From: Rhizobiaceae bacterium
Lineage (GTDB): Bacteria > Pseudomonadota > Alphaproteobacteria > Rhizobiales > Rhizobiaceae
Assembly (NCBI GenBank): GCA_017644005.1
Contig: JAEPMJ010000001.1
Span: 1,302,001-1,366,000, forward strand
DNA: 64,000 nucleotides
Direction: 5' to 3'
The translations under genes and the position numbers were made by a program. The first letter of the stretch is position 1, and each line of letters starts with the position of its first letter. This document shows, piece after piece, positions 28,602 through 37,895 of this stretch. The notes under the pieces are model-generated. The model had not been told where the DNA came from, made no database searches, and saw nothing but the letters and a program-made list of their open reading frames with translations.

Positions 28602-29858
28602 ATGACAGACCGGCAAGCGCCCATCACCGGCGGCTCCGATTGGGTCTATGCAGCCATCGTCGTGGCAGCCGGCCTGCTTTTCGGGCTGACCAACCAGTAT
28701 CACCTCTGGACACTCGACGAGAACGGCTTCTCCGTTCTCTCCGAACGCCTGCCCTACTGGGACTTCACCAATCTGTGGGCCGGCTCGAAGATGGCGCTCA
28801 ACGGCAACGCTGCCGCGCTTTTCGATGCCGAGTTATACCGCGCCGCGCTGCGAGCAATGCTTTCGCCGCTATTACCCGATCAGGAATGGAGCTATCCCCC
28901 CAGCATGGCGTTGATTGGCGCGCCTTTGGCGCAGTTGCCGATCTTTCCGGCCTATCTTGTGTGGACGTTCGGCACGATTGCTTGCCTGTTTCTGGCGATC
29001 AGACCACTTGGACTGCCCCTTGCGGTCCAGATCGCAGCCGCAGTCTCGCCGGCAGTGCTGGTCAACACCGTATTTGGACAGAACGGCGCGCTCACCGGCG
29101 CTCTTCTGATCGGTGGGCTGCTGGCCGTGCAGAAAAGGCCGATCCTGGCGGGTGTCCTTTTCGGCCTGCTCACCATCAAGCCGCATTTAGGCATACTCGT
29201 GCCGGTTTGCCTCCTCGCCAGCTGCAATTGGCGGGCGTTCGGCTCCGCTGCCGTTACCACTGTTCTGGTCGCGCTCGCCACGGGCTTTGCCTTCGGCTTC
29301 GACACCTGGCCGATGTTTCTTGCCAATACCAGCCCGCTGATGACCGCGATTATGGAGGCGCCCTACCCGCAGCCTTACCACGCGAACGCCATGACCGTTT
29401 TCATTGCCGCCCGCTCGATCGGGGCGAGCGTATCGGTGGCGTATGCTGCACAGCTGGCGGCAACACTTGCAGCGGCGTCGTTCGTGATCTGGCTCTGGCG
29501 CCCCTCAAATCCGGTCGAATTCAGGATGCGTGCGCTGTTGACCGCGACGCTGGCCATCGTGGCGACGCCCTATGGATACAGCTATGATGCCATTCCCCTG
29601 TGCGTCGCAGTCGCCTTCTTGTTGGTCACGGTGCCGAAGCCGCCCGTCACTTTTCTGGCATTCCTCTGGCTTTCGCCACTTGCGATCCATCTGCTCCATC
29701 AACAAGGCACAGGTTTCGGCGTCCTGTTCCCGGTCAGCCTATGTGTATGGATGGGAATGCGCTGCCTGAACGATGTCAGATCGGCTCAGTCGGCCACCGC
29801 AGCAGACGAGGCCACGAGATCGGAGCGAAGCCATATCGTTGCCGCCGAGTTGCGGTAA
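28602..29858 (+). CDS. DUF2029 / GT87-family membrane glycosyltransferase
   Basis: This 418-aa protein has about nine to ten hydrophobic helices and the features of DUF2029 (GT87) polyprenyl-phosphate-mannose-dependent transferases. These include an acidic first loop (YWDFTNLWAGSKMALNGNAAALFD), PDQEWSYPPS and LLTIKPHLGILVP. Characterised relatives build mycobacterial mannosylated lipids; in rhizobia the acceptor is unknown, so envelope glycosylation is an inference. Its last 73 bases overlap the convergent gene on the other strand. Confidence 0.85.
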   Translation: MTDRQAPITGGSDWVYAAIVVAAGLLFGLTNQYHLWTLDENGFSVLSERLPYWDFTNLWAGSKMALNGNAAALFDAELYRAALRAMLSPLLPDQEWSYPPSMALIGAPLAQLPIFPAYLVWTFGTIACLFLAIRPLGLPLAVQIAAAVSPAVLVNTVFGQNGALTGALLIGGLLAVQKRPILAGVLFGLLTIKPHLGILVPVCLLASCNWRAFGSAAVTTVLVALATGFAFGFDTWPMFLANTSPLMTAIMEAPYPQPYHANAMTVFIAARSIGASVSVAYAAQLAATLAAASFVIWLWRPSNPVEFRMRALLTATLAIVATPYGYSYDAIPLCVAVAFLLVTVPKPPVTFLAFLWLSPLAIHLLHQQGTGFGVLFPVSLCVWMGMRCLNDVRSAQSATAADEATRSERSHIVAAELR

Positions 29859-31381
29859 ACGACGCGATAGTTCTCTAGCGCAACCTGAATCACGGAGTTG
29901 GTGCTGATCGCAGCCTGACCCGCGGTCTTGCGACTCCCGCCGGCAAGAATGACGTCTGGCCTCAATTGCTGCAATTCGGCAGCAGCGTCCGCGATATGCC
30001 GATCGCGCAGCGACCTAAGACGTTCGACGTCTGCCGAGCCAGCGGCCGCCATCATCGTTTCAGCATTTTCGACCGCCCAGAGACTGGCGTATCGCGACTG
30101 ATACCGACCCTCGATCATTCGCGTGAGCGGGAATGCAGCCTGCATGCGCGTAGCGACGGAAGCGACCGTCGGACGCGCGACATGTGCTGCAATGGCGTCG
30201 CGTGTGCGACCGAGCTCCGCCTTCTGCGACGCCTCGAGAACGCCCTGACCTATACCCGCGGCAACAAGGCCAATGACGAGAAAAATGCCCGCAGCCACCG
30301 CAAGTCTGGCTGTCGAGGCCCATTCCCGATAGCGCGGCACGGTCCAGAGCTGCACGCAGAGACCCAGCATGCCGAATACATGGATGGGCATCGCCTGATA
30401 GTCCCAGCCCTTTCCCATCCAAAGATAGCAAGGGACATAGCCCAGCGCTGCAAGGAACAGCAAAGCTGCCCCCCTGTCGATCCGCCCCGGCCGTGCGACG
30501 GCGAACGCAACCGCAGCAAGGATGAACAGTCCGGCTACCGGGCGAGCCAGATCACCATGAAGGATCCCTTTGCGTGCCGGCAGATAAAGCTCGGCGAGCA
30601 TCGGCATGAGATCGGTAAAAAACGCCCGGTAAAAGACTGCCACCACAGCCAAATAAGCCAGCGTTATGGCCGCACCCAGAAGGGCCTCAACCGTTAGCAG
30701 AGGGCGCAGCGACCGCCGCATGAAACACAAGCCAACGGTCGGCAGGGCAAGCGCCAGAACGGCGAATGGCGGTTTGATCATGACGAAAACAGCTGCGCCG
30801 GCGCCTGCCAAAACGTGAGCGAAGGTGCTTCCGGAGTGGAAATCCGACGTCGTGTCGCGTGCGATCAGCAGGGCCAACCAAGGCAACAGGGCGATGATGC
30901 CGATCTGCTCACGTTGACCGAAGTTACCGGGGAAAAGGTAGAGTACGGCGGCAACCGCTACAGGTGCAAGCCAACCAAATCGAGGTGCGGAAAACCGGTC
31001 GACGGCCTGAAGAATTCGGGCACACAAGGCCACAGACGCCAGCGCAAATGCCGGAATGCCAAGGGAGAGAAACAACTCGGCGGGCACGCCGGTGAAGCGC
31101 TCACCAAGTGTAAACGGCATGTAGAGCCAGACCGAAAAAGGCGGGTTGGTCTCGATCACATCGACATAAAGCCCAGCGCCGTCGAGCAGACGGTTGCAGA
31201 CGACAATCAGGTAAGTGACGTCGACGTTACCCGGCACCACGGCATATGAAAGCCACGCCACAAGCGCTGCAATCAATAGGCTCGCATTCGACGGGTTGAC
31301 CAGCCGCCTGCGATCGACGCCGCTGTGCGACGGCGAATAGCCCCGCGCAGTCATATCCGTGTTGTTGGAGTTGGCGCCCAT
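29786..31381 (-). CDS. Multi-pass membrane protein, GT-C-like
   Basis: This 531-aa protein has roughly ten transmembrane helices, an early luminal motif YVDVIETNPPFSVWLYMPF reminiscent of the acidic-plus-PP loop of GT-C glycosyltransferases, and a long soluble C terminus. I know no exact family name. The ORF track begins at a TTG at 31453; ATG 31381, with GAGG five bases upstream, is more credible. It converges on and overlaps the DUF2029 gene by 73 bases, hinting that the two membrane proteins act on related envelope glycans. Confidence 0.72.
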   Translation of the reverse strand: MGANSNNTDMTARGYSPSHSGVDRRRLVNPSNASLLIAALVAWLSYAVVPGNVDVTYLIVVCNRLLDGAGLYVDVIETNPPFSVWLYMPFTLGERFTGVPAELFLSLGIPAFALASVALCARILQAVDRFSAPRFGWLAPVAVAAVLYLFPGNFGQREQIGIIALLPWLALLIARDTTSDFHSGSTFAHVLAGAGAAVFVMIKPPFAVLALALPTVGLCFMRRSLRPLLTVEALLGAAITLAYLAVVAVFYRAFFTDLMPMLAELYLPARKGILHGDLARPVAGLFILAAVAFAVARPGRIDRGAALLFLAALGYVPCYLWMGKGWDYQAMPIHVFGMLGLCVQLWTVPRYREWASTARLAVAAGIFLVIGLVAAGIGQGVLEASQKAELGRTRDAIAAHVARPTVASVATRMQAAFPLTRMIEGRYQSRYASLWAVENAETMMAAAGSADVERLRSLRDRHIADAAAELQQLRPDVILAGGSRKTAGQAAISTNSVIQVALENYRVVYRNSAATIWLRSDLVASSAAVAD

Positions 31382-31475
31382 CCAGCCTCTGCCGCAGCGC
31401 ATATGCCGGCTTGTTCGAGGAGCGTAGTCGGGCTGCAACCTAGCGCAAGGCAACTAACTGCATGTTAACGCAGGC

Positions 31476-32441
31476 TCAGAGCTTTCTGAGCGCGACTTCC
31501 ATAACCCGGTGTTCTGCGCCCTTGCGCAGGATGAGATTGGCCCGGGGACGCGTGGGCAGGATGTTCTCGTGCAGGTTCTTCAGGTTGATATTGGCCCACA
31601 GGCCTTCGGCGATGGCGCGCGCTGCATCCTCGGAAAGTCGCGAATAACGATGAAAGAAGGATTCCGGATCGCGGAAAGCGGTTTCGCGAAGACGCATGAA
31701 ACGCGAGACATACCAGTGATGCAGCAGGTCCTCATCCGCGTCGACATAAATCGAGAAATCAAAAAAGTCCGACACGAACGGCACGATCTTGCCGTCCTTG
31801 GGCAGTTCGCGCGGCTGCAGAACGTTCAGTCCCTCGAAGATCAGAATATCGGGCCTGTCGATGGTGACGAATTCCCCCGGCACAACGTCATAGACCAGAT
31901 GTGAATAAAGCGGTGCACGCACATTGCGCTTGCCCGACTTGATGTCGGTCAGGAAGCGCAACAACGCGCCGACATCGTAGCTTTCGGGGAACCCCTTGCG
32001 CTCCATCAGATTTTCGCGCCGTAACACCTCGTTGGGCAGCAGGAAACCGTCGGTGGTGACGAGGTCCACCTTGGGGCTTGAGGGCCAGCGCCGCAGCAAC
32101 TCCTTGAGGATGCGCGCGGTTGTCGACTTGCCAACGGCGACCGACCCGGCCATTCCGATGATGAAAGGCGTCTTCACTGCATCCTGGACGGAGAAGAACA
32201 CCTTGCGCTGGTCGAAAAGCAGCTGGCTCGCCTCCACATGGGCGGAAAGCAGCCGCGACAGCGACAGATAGATGCGCCGCACCTCCTCCAGGTCGATCGG
32301 CTCGTTGAAGGACGAAAGCCGGATGACTTCGTCATTGGTGAGCGTCAGCGGCGTATCGGCACGAAATGCCGACCATTCCTCGGCGGAGAAGAACCGGTAC
32401 GGGGAGTATTTGTTTGTCGAGGCCAGCTGATCCATCGCCAT
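31476..32441 (-). CDS. coaA: Type I pantothenate kinase
   Basis: CoaA phosphorylates pantothenate, the first and feedback-controlled step of coenzyme A synthesis. The P-loop [30 protein letters not shown] and the C-terminal [13 protein letters not shown] block are standard for the 321-aa prokaryotic type I enzyme. It is the last gene of the his run, 20 bases after hisE, an arrangement typical of rhizobia. With coaE at 45 kb, the window holds the first and last enzymes of the pathway. Confidence 0.97.
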   Translation of the reverse strand: MAMDQLASTNKYSPYRFFSAEEWSAFRADTPLTLTNDEVIRLSSFNEPIDLEEVRRIYLSLSRLLSAHVEASQLLFDQRKVFFSVQDAVKTPFIIGMAGSVAVGKSTTARILKELLRRWPSSPKVDLVTTDGFLLPNEVLRRENLMERKGFPESYDVGALLRFLTDIKSGKRNVRAPLYSHLVYDVVPGEFVTIDRPDILIFEGLNVLQPRELPKDGKIVPFVSDFFDFSIYVDADEDLLHHWYVSRFMRLRETAFRDPESFFHRYSRLSEDAARAIAEGLWANINLKNLHENILPTRPRANLILRKGAEHRVMEVALRKL

Positions 32442-32461
32442 CCAATTTCTGCCTGGAAAGG

Positions 32462-32782
32462 CTATCTGCCGCGGGAGGCCTTTTCGGCGATGCCTGACTG
32501 GCCGGTTCGTTGCTCAAGTTCCGCAAATACGGAGCTGAGGGGAATACCAGCAATTTTGAGCACCACGAGCCAGTGATACAGCAAATCCGCGCTTTCCGAA
32601 ATCAGCGCGTTTTTGTCGTCCTGGATGGCCGCGATCACGGTTTCCACCGCTTCCTCGCCAAGTTTCTTGGCGGCCCTGGGCTGCCCCCCAGCGAGGAGAC
32701 GGGCTGTCCAGGAAGCTTCGTCACCGGACGATGCACGTTCGGCAATGATGCGTTCCAGATCTGCAAGTGAGAAGTCGCTCAT
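32462..32782 (-). CDS. hisE: Phosphoribosyl-ATP pyrophosphatase
   Basis: HisE removes pyrophosphate from phosphoribosyl-ATP, the second step of histidine synthesis. The MazG-like fold motif [15 protein letters not shown] and [13 protein letters not shown] metal-binding helices are present. The ORF opens 41 codons earlier with unrelated sequence, so ATG 32782 ([13 protein letters not shown]) is chosen, giving 106 aa. It follows hisF by 19 bases. HisI is not fused to it and is not in the window. Confidence 0.95.
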   Translation of the reverse strand: MSDFSLADLERIIAERASSGDEASWTARLLAGGQPRAAKKLGEEAVETVIAAIQDDKNALISESADLLYHWLVVLKIAGIPLSSVFAELEQRTGQSGIAEKASRGR

Positions 32783-32801
32783 GCCTATTCCCCTGTCGCG
32801 C

Positions 32802-33584
32802 TTATGCAGCGTCAAGCCGCACGGCGACGCCCGCTTGTGCCATATGCGCCTTCGCCTCGGCAATCGAGTAGGTGCCGAAATGGAAGATCGAAGCGGCCAG
32901 CACACCCGTCGCGCGGCCCCTCAAAACACCATCAACCAGGTGATCCAGCGTACCGACACCGCCCGACGCAATGACCGGAGCAGGCACGGCATCGGCGACG
33001 GCGCGGGTGAGGTCGAGATCATAACCTTCCTTGGTGCCGTCGCGGTCCATCGAAGTGAGCAGGATTTCGCCCGCGCCCAGCGCCACCACCTTGCGGGCGA
33101 ACTCAATGGCATCGATGCCGGTCGGCTCGCGACCGCCATGGGTGTAGATTTCCCAGCGGGCCGGCTCGCCGTTCGCCGACACACGGCGCGCGTCGATGGC
33201 GACCACGATGCACTGATCGCCGAATTTGTCGGCGGCTTGCGCCACGAAATCCGGGTTCTTTACCGCGGCGGTGTTGATCGACACCTTATCCGCTCCGGCG
33301 AGCAGCAGCTTGCGGATATCGGCGACCTGGCGCACACCGCCACCCACGGTCAGCGGCATGAAGCAATGCTCGGCGGTGCGCGCGACGACATCGAAGATCG
33401 TCTCGCGATTGTCCGACGAAGCGGTGATGTCGAGGAAGCAGAGTTCGTCGGCGCCGGCGGCGTCATAGGCGATCGCCGCCTCCACCGGATCGCCGGCATC
33501 GACGAGATCGACGAAGTTGACACCCTTGACGACACGGCCGTCCTTCACATCCAGACAGGGGATGACACGTGATTTGAGGGTCAT
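32802..33584 (-). CDS. hisF: Imidazole glycerol phosphate synthase subunit HisF
   Basis: HisF is the cyclase barrel that uses ammonia from HisH to convert PRFAR to imidazole glycerol phosphate and AICAR. The catalytic Asp residues lie in [13 protein letters not shown] and [10 protein letters not shown], with [15 protein letters not shown] typical of the family. The length is 260 aa. Its start ATG overlaps, as ATGA, the stop of a 36-codon ORF made from a partial copy of its own 5' end. Confidence 0.97.
   Translation of the reverse strand: MTLKSRVIPCLDVKDGRVVKGVNFVDLVDAGDPVEAAIAYDAAGADELCFLDITASSDNRETIFDVVARTAEHCFMPLTVGGGVRQVADIRKLLLAGADKVSINTAAVKNPDFVAQAADKFGDQCIVVAIDARRVSANGEPARWEIYTHGGREPTGIDAIEFARKVVALGAGEILLTSMDRDGTKEGYDLDLTRAVADAVPAPVIASGGVGTLDHLVDGVLRGRATGVLAASIFHFGTYSIAEAKAHMAQAGVAVRLDAA
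33536..33584 (-). repeat. hisF 5'-end repeat, copy within the gene
   Basis: These 49 bases are the first 16 codons of hisF plus one base. They match 44 of 49 bases of a second copy 107 bp upstream (33643-33691) in the same orientation. Confidence 0.9.
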
Positions 33585-33691
33585 TGGACGGCCTCTTTCT
33601 GCTTTTGCGCATCCTCGCCGCTTCGCGGCTGCGGGTGGCGCGGGCCGTCCTTGACGTCCAGGCAGGGGATGACACGCGATTTGAGGATCAT
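33581..33691 (-). pseudogene. 36-codon partial hisF duplicate, coupled to hisF
   Basis: This short reading frame is absent from the ORF track. It begins [16 protein letters not shown], nearly identical to the HisF N terminus, then runs into [15 protein letters not shown], encoded by a segment with the hairpin GCCGC-TTC-GCGGC (33617-33629). Its TGA overlaps the hisF ATG as ATGA. Five differences in 49 bases show the copies have diverged. It is most simply a relic of a local duplication plus an inserted palindrome. A role as a coupled leader ORF is possible but untested. Confidence 0.75.
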
Positions 33692-33708
33692 TTTTCCAGC
33701 TCCGCGCG

Positions 33709-34155
33709 TCAGGCCGCTACCGCGCGCGCTACAGCGTCACGCATGATCCGGCGGTGGAACGGCAGGATGAGCCGTAGATAGGTACGCCCAAAGAGATTGT
33801 GCGGCCGGACCCAGGTCGCGGCGTAAGCAACATTGTGGCGGCACAACACCGAAATGCGGAAATCCAGATGGCGGTCGTCAAATCCGAGCAGAATCTCGTC
33901 TTTGGCGCGCCCTGCCACCGGGAAAATGCCGAAACGGTCGCCACTTCGGCTGCGGCCTTTCAGCTTGAACGGCAGCACCGCAATTGCGCGCAGCAAGAGC
34001 AGGCCCTTCACCCAGGCCGGAAACGCGGTCGCCCTGGTAACGACGGCTTCGACGTCGAGCGCGGTTTCGCCGGCATAACAGTCGACAAAATCCCGCGGAC
34101 CCAGGAGATCGGCCAGCAATGTACCTTCCGGCAGTGGGGTCTCACGGACTTTCAA
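33709..34155 (-). CDS. DUF2867 family protein in the his operon
   Basis: This 148-aa protein is encoded between hisA and hisF. It resembles DUF2867, with a conserved [13 protein letters not shown] start, an internal hydrophobic stretch ([14 protein letters not shown]) and the typical ending [21 protein letters not shown]. Its stop precedes the duplicated hisF leader by 17 bases, and its start overlaps the hisA stop by four bases. Function is unknown. Cotranslation with histidine genes is suggested only by position. Confidence 0.75.
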   Translation of the reverse strand: MKVRETPLPEGTLLADLLGPRDFVDCYAGETALDVEAVVTRATAFPAWVKGLLLLRAIAVLPFKLKGRSRSGDRFGIFPVAGRAKDEILLGFDDRHLDFRISVLCRHNVAYAATWVRPHNLFGRTYLRLILPFHRRIMRDAVARAVAA

Positions 34156-34925
34156 CGGCGTTCTTCCTCGAAAAGCGCATCCTCCGGCGCCTCGCCCCGC
34201 AGCACCGCCAGCGCCTCTGCGGGATCGATGCGGCCGTCATAAAGCGCGCGGCCGGAGATCGCGCCTTCCAGCCGCGCCGAGTCGGGCATGGTCATGCGTA
34301 CGATGTCGGCCAGCGAGGCGAGGCCACCGGACGCGATGACGGGAATGGACACGGCATCGGCCAGAGCGATGGTCGATTCCCAGTTGATGCCGGTCAGGAC
34401 ACCGTCGCGGTCGATGTCGGTATAGATGATCGCCGCGACGCCGGCACCTTCGAAGCGTCTGGCAAGCTCTTGGACTTCCAGCTCCGACGCCTCCGCCCAA
34501 CCCTCGACCGCGACCTTGCCACCGCGCGCGTCGATGCCGACTGCAATCTTGCCTGGAAAGGCAGCCGCAGCCTGTTTCACGAGTGCCGGGTCACGAACCG
34601 CGACAGTGCCCAGAATGACCCGCGCCAGTCCCTTTTCGAGCCAGGCCTCGATATGCGCCATGGAGCGGATGCCACCGCCAAGCTGAACCGGGTTCTTCGT
34701 CGCGGCGAGGATCGCCTCCACCGCCGCGCCATTGCGGCTTTCGCCGGCGAAGGCGCCGTCGAGATCGACCACATGCAGCCACTCGAAGCCCTGATCCTCA
34801 AAGGCCTTGGCCTGCGCGGCCGGGTCCGGATTGTAAACGGTGGCGCTCGCCATCTCGCCGAGCTTGAGGCGCACGCATTCGCCGCCCTTGAGGTCGATCG
34901 CGGGAAACAGGATCAAGGCGACCAC
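34152..34925 (-). CDS. hisA: ProFAR isomerase HisA
   Basis: HisA isomerises ProFAR to PRFAR in a TIM barrel related to HisF. The catalytic Asp residues lie in [15 protein letters not shown] and [11 protein letters not shown], and [10 protein letters not shown] is the half-barrel phosphate site. The ORF begins with GTG at 34925, overlapping the end of hisH by 13 bases. A downstream TTG two codons later is also possible because most HisA proteins start near ILFPAID. The length is 257 aa. Confidence 0.96.
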   Translation of the reverse strand: MVALILFPAIDLKGGECVRLKLGEMASATVYNPDPAAQAKAFEDQGFEWLHVVDLDGAFAGESRNGAAVEAILAATKNPVQLGGGIRSMAHIEAWLEKGLARVILGTVAVRDPALVKQAAAAFPGKIAVGIDARGGKVAVEGWAEASELEVQELARRFEGAGVAAIIYTDIDRDGVLTGINWESTIALADAVSIPVIASGGLASLADIVRMTMPDSARLEGAISGRALYDGRIDPAEALAVLRGEAPEDALFEEERR

Positions 34926-35563
34926 CTCAGAAAATTCGCGATCAGGGCCAGACCCAGTTTCTGGCTCTTTTCGGGGTGAAACTGGGTGCCGACCATATTG
35001 TCGCGCGCGACAGCGGCGGTGACTTTGCCGCCATAGTCCGTTGTGGCGAGCAGGTCTTCGGTGCGCGCAGCCGCGAGGTGGTAGGAGTGGACGAAATAGG
35101 CGTGCAAGCCGTCATCGCCGGTCGAAATGCCGTCGAACAGCGGGTGGTTTTTCGCCAGCTCTATCGTATTCCAGCCGATCTGCGGGATCTTGAGCGCCGG
35201 ATCTGATGGTTTCATTTCCACCACGTCGCCAACGATCCAGCCGAGGCCTTTCGTGGTCGTTTTCTCCAGCCCTCGTTCCGACATCAGCTGCATGCCGACG
35301 CAGATGCCGAGAAACGGCCGGCCCTTGTCCATAACAGCCTCTTCCAGCGCCTCGACCATGCCGGAAACAGCATCGAGGCCGGCGCGGCAGTCGGCATATG
35401 CACCGACACCCGGCAGCACGATGCGGTCAGCCCTGCGGACAGCTTCGGCGTCCGCCGTTACCTCAATTGAAGCAGCCTTCCCCCCTTCGCGCGCGGCACG
35501 CTCGAAGGCCTTCGCAGCGGAGCGGAGATTGCCCGACCCGTAATCGATGATCACAACACGCAT
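34913..35563 (-). CDS. hisH: Imidazole glycerol phosphate synthase subunit HisH
   Basis: HisH is the class I glutamine amidotransferase that feeds ammonia to HisF. The nucleophile Cys is in [11 protein letters not shown] and the His-Glu pair in [13 protein letters not shown], while [18 protein letters not shown] is the usual start. The length of 216 aa is typical. It lies two bases after the DUF2628 gene and overlaps hisA, supporting coupled synthesis of the HisH/HisF complex and pathway. Confidence 0.97.
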   Translation of the reverse strand: MRVVIIDYGSGNLRSAAKAFERAAREGGKAASIEVTADAEAVRRADRIVLPGVGAYADCRAGLDAVSGMVEALEEAVMDKGRPFLGICVGMQLMSERGLEKTTTKGLGWIVGDVVEMKPSDPALKIPQIGWNTIELAKNHPLFDGISTGDDGLHAYFVHSYHLAAARTEDLLATTDYGGKVTAAVARDNMVGTQFHPEKSQKLGLALIANFLRWSP

Positions 35564-35565
35564 GG

Positions 35566-36033
35566 TTATCTGCGGTCCGGATAGGCAAAAAGCCCGAGAG
35601 CCGGCGCGCCCGATGAAGCGGGTGCCGGAGGGTACCGCGTTTCGCGCCGCGGTGCATCGCCGCGAACCGATGACTCCCCGTGAATGTCGAAATAACGCAG
35701 CATCGCTTCGTCTTCGTTGGACGCCTCGACGATACCCGCCTCACGCCAGCCCTGGCGGCGCAGCGCGGCAACACGAAGCGAAGCGCCTTCCAGCGCCACA
35801 TAGATGGAAATCAGCAGCGACAGGCCCATCGCCACATCCTGAAGGCCGGCGAGTTCGCCGCCAACGCCAAGCGCCATCACTACAGCGAACACCAGCAGCG
35901 CCTCGACCCACATTCGGTGCCACAGCAGCCAGATGAACGGCAGGATCAGTGCCACGAACGAAAAGCCGTCTCTTACGAAGCGAGTTTCGCCGTCCGCGCG
36001 GGACGACGGCTCCATGACGACATAACTCGCCAT
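35566..36033 (-). CDS. DUF2628 membrane protein
   Basis: This 155-aa protein has hydrophobic stretches around residues 25-70 ([19 protein letters not shown], then [19 protein letters not shown]) and 74-90, fitting DUF2628 proteins with two to three membrane helices. The soluble C terminus includes [24 protein letters not shown]. It is conserved between hisB and hisH in many rhizobia, but its function is unknown. Gaps to hisB and hisH are only nine and two bases, so it is almost certainly cotranscribed. Confidence 0.82.
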   Translation of the reverse strand: MASYVVMEPSSRADGETRFVRDGFSFVALILPFIWLLWHRMWVEALLVFAVVMALGVGGELAGLQDVAMGLSLLISIYVALEGASLRVAALRRQGWREAGIVEASNEDEAMLRYFDIHGESSVRGDAPRRETRYPPAPASSGAPALGLFAYPDRR

Positions 36034-36042
36034 TTCAGCACC

Positions 36043-36654
36043 TCATCCGTTCAATGTTCCCTTGGTCGAGGGAATGGCGCCCGCCTGGCGCGGGTCGATC
36101 TCGCACGCCGTGCGCAGCACGCGGGCTGCTGCCTTGAAGCAGGTTTCCGCGATATGGTGGCTATTGTCGCCATAGTGGTTGGCGATGTGCAGCGTAACGC
36201 CGGCATTCTGCGCCAGCGCATGGAAGAACTCGCGGAACAATTCGGTATCGAACGTACCTATCTTGGGCGACGGAAAGGCGACTTTCCAGACGAGATAGGG
36301 CCGGCCCGAGATGTCGATCGCCGCGCGGGTCAGAGTTTCGTCCATGGCAAGGTCGAGTGAGGCATAACGCGCCACGCCGCGCCGCTCGGCCAATGCCTCG
36401 GCCAATGCCTTGCCGATGGCGATGCCCGTGTCCTCAACCGTGTGATGATCGTCGATATGAGTATCGCCGCTGGCTTTCACCTCCATATCGATGAGCGAAT
36501 GGCGCGACAGCTGCTCCAGCATATGGTCGAAAAAGCCGATACCCGTTGTGATATCGGAACGGCCGGAGCCGTCCAGATTGACGCTGACGGAAATTGCGGT
36601 TTCGTTGGTCTTGCGCTCGACGCTTGCGCGACGTGCCGTTTCAGCGGAGGCCAT
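36043..36654 (-). CDS. hisB: Imidazoleglycerol-phosphate dehydratase
   Basis: HisB dehydrates imidazole glycerol phosphate to imidazole acetol phosphate with a manganese cluster bound by His-rich motifs. These are visible as [25 protein letters not shown] and [15 protein letters not shown]. At 203 aa it is the monofunctional form, without the phosphatase domain fused in enterics. It is the first gene of the his-coaA run. The 157-bp gap to divergent hslV holds both promoters. Confidence 0.97.
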   Translation of the reverse strand: MASAETARRASVERKTNETAISVSVNLDGSGRSDITTGIGFFDHMLEQLSRHSLIDMEVKASGDTHIDDHHTVEDTGIAIGKALAEALAERRGVARYASLDLAMDETLTRAAIDISGRPYLVWKVAFPSPKIGTFDTELFREFFHALAQNAGVTLHIANHYGDNSHHIAETCFKAAARVLRTACEIDPRQAGAIPSTKGTLNG

Positions 36655-36811
36655 GGTCTTTGGGTTCCGGTTGAAGATGGGCGCCTTCTACCAGCCGATA
36701 CCGCCAATATCCAGAACCATCCCGCACCTGCGAAAAGGAGCAGTTTGCATTAGGGTAGCTGGCGCATACATAAAGCGGCCAGAGCGAGTTTGGCGCAAAG
36801 CGCCGGAGATA

Positions 36812-37363
36812 ATGATGAGCGAACAGCAATCCATGCATGCCACGACAATCGTTACCGTGCGCAAAGGCGGCAAGGTGGTGATTGCCGGCGACGGCCAGGT
36901 GAGCCTTGGCCAGACGGTTATGAAGGGCAATGCCCGCAAGGTGCGACAGGTCGGCAAAGGCAATGTGATCGCCGGTTTCGCGGGCGCAACGGCCGATGCC
37001 TTTACTCTGCTGGAGCGGCTGGAGGCCAAGCTCGAACAATATCCCGACCAGCTGATGCGCGCTGCTGTGGAACTCGCCAAGGACTGGCGCACCGACCGCT
37101 ATCTGCGCCGTCTCGAAGCCATGATGCTGGTCGCCGACAAATCGGTGACGCTGGCGCTGACCGGTACCGGCGACGTGCTGGAGCCCGAGCACGGTGTGAT
37201 GGCCATCGGTTCGGGCGGCAATTACGCACTTGCGGCGGCACGTGCACTGATCGACACCGACCTGGACGCGGAGGACGTTGCCCGCCGCGCCATGCAGATC
37301 GCGGCCGATATCTGCGTCTACACCAATCACAACATCGTGGTGGAGACACTCGATGCCGCCTGA
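36812..37363 (+). CDS. hslV: ATP-dependent protease subunit HslV
   Basis: HslV is the N-terminal-threonine peptidase of the HslUV chaperone-protease. The catalytic region is [23 protein letters not shown], with [24 protein letters not shown] following. The ORF track starts far upstream at 36491, but CGGAG before ATG 36812 gives a 183-aa protein with a short propeptide, as in other rhizobia. The gene overlaps the acetyltransferase gene by 11 bases. A heat-shock promoter is expected in the hisB gap, but I could not identify one convincingly. Confidence 0.96.
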   Translation: MMSEQQSMHATTIVTVRKGGKVVIAGDGQVSLGQTVMKGNARKVRQVGKGNVIAGFAGATADAFTLLERLEAKLEQYPDQLMRAAVELAKDWRTDRYLRRLEAMMLVADKSVTLALTGTGDVLEPEHGVMAIGSGGNYALAAARALIDTDLDAEDVARRAMQIAADICVYTNHNIVVETLDAA

Positions 37364-37895
37364 TGGCGCCGGCATCAGCTTTGCGCCGGTGACGGCCGCG
37401 CATTACGGGCTTCTGCGCGAATGGCTGAGCCGTCCGCATATGCGCGAATGGTGGGGTGAGCCCGAAACCGAGCTCGGCTACATCGTCGACATGGTGGAAG
37501 GGCGCGATACGACCCGGCCATTCCTGATCATGCTTAGCGGCGAGCCCGTCGGGTACATCCAGTGCTGGTTCGTCGGCCACCATCAGAACGAAAAGTGGGT
37601 AAAGGACCACCCCTGGCTTATGGAGCTACCTAAGGAAACCGTCGGTGTCGATCTTTCGATCGGCGATCCCGACCGCCTGTCCGCGGGTATCGGCACGGCT
37701 GCGCTGACAGCCTTCGTCGCAATGCTGCGTACAGAAGGTTTCGACGACATCATCATCGATCCCGACCCGGACAACCGCCGCGCCGTACGCGCTTACGAAA
37801 AAGCCGGCTTCCTGCCAATTCCCGAACTTGAGGGGCGCACCGGCGACGTTCTGCTCATGCGGTATGCGCCAAAACCGAACGAGACACACATATGA
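37353..37895 (+). CDS. GNAT-family N-acetyltransferase between hslV and hslU
   Basis: This 180-aa protein has a GNAT acetyl-CoA fold resembling aminoglycoside 6'-N-acetyltransferases and siderophore-type acetylases: [16 protein letters not shown], a central GYIQCWFVG strand, and [14 protein letters not shown] as the acetyl-CoA loop. Its start lies inside hslV and its stop overlaps the hslU start (ATGA), so all three are translationally coupled. ATG 37353 with GGTGGAG upstream replaces the earlier ORF start. The substrate is unknown; drug resistance should not be assumed. Confidence 0.88.
   Translation: MPPDGAGISFAPVTAAHYGLLREWLSRPHMREWWGEPETELGYIVDMVEGRDTTRPFLIMLSGEPVGYIQCWFVGHHQNEKWVKDHPWLMELPKETVGVDLSIGDPDRLSAGIGTAALTAFVAMLRTEGFDDIIIDPDPDNRRAVRAYEKAGFLPIPELEGRTGDVLLMRYAPKPNETHI

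Noticed and set aside
33463-33675. 70-aa minus-strand ORF across the hisF repeat
   Set aside because: It is out of frame with both hisF and its partial copy, and its similarity to hisF exists only at the DNA level.
36655-36811. Heat-shock (RpoH) promoter before hslV
   Set aside because: A GTTGAAG-like -35 is present, but no matching -10 at suitable spacing could be identified, so I do not annotate it.
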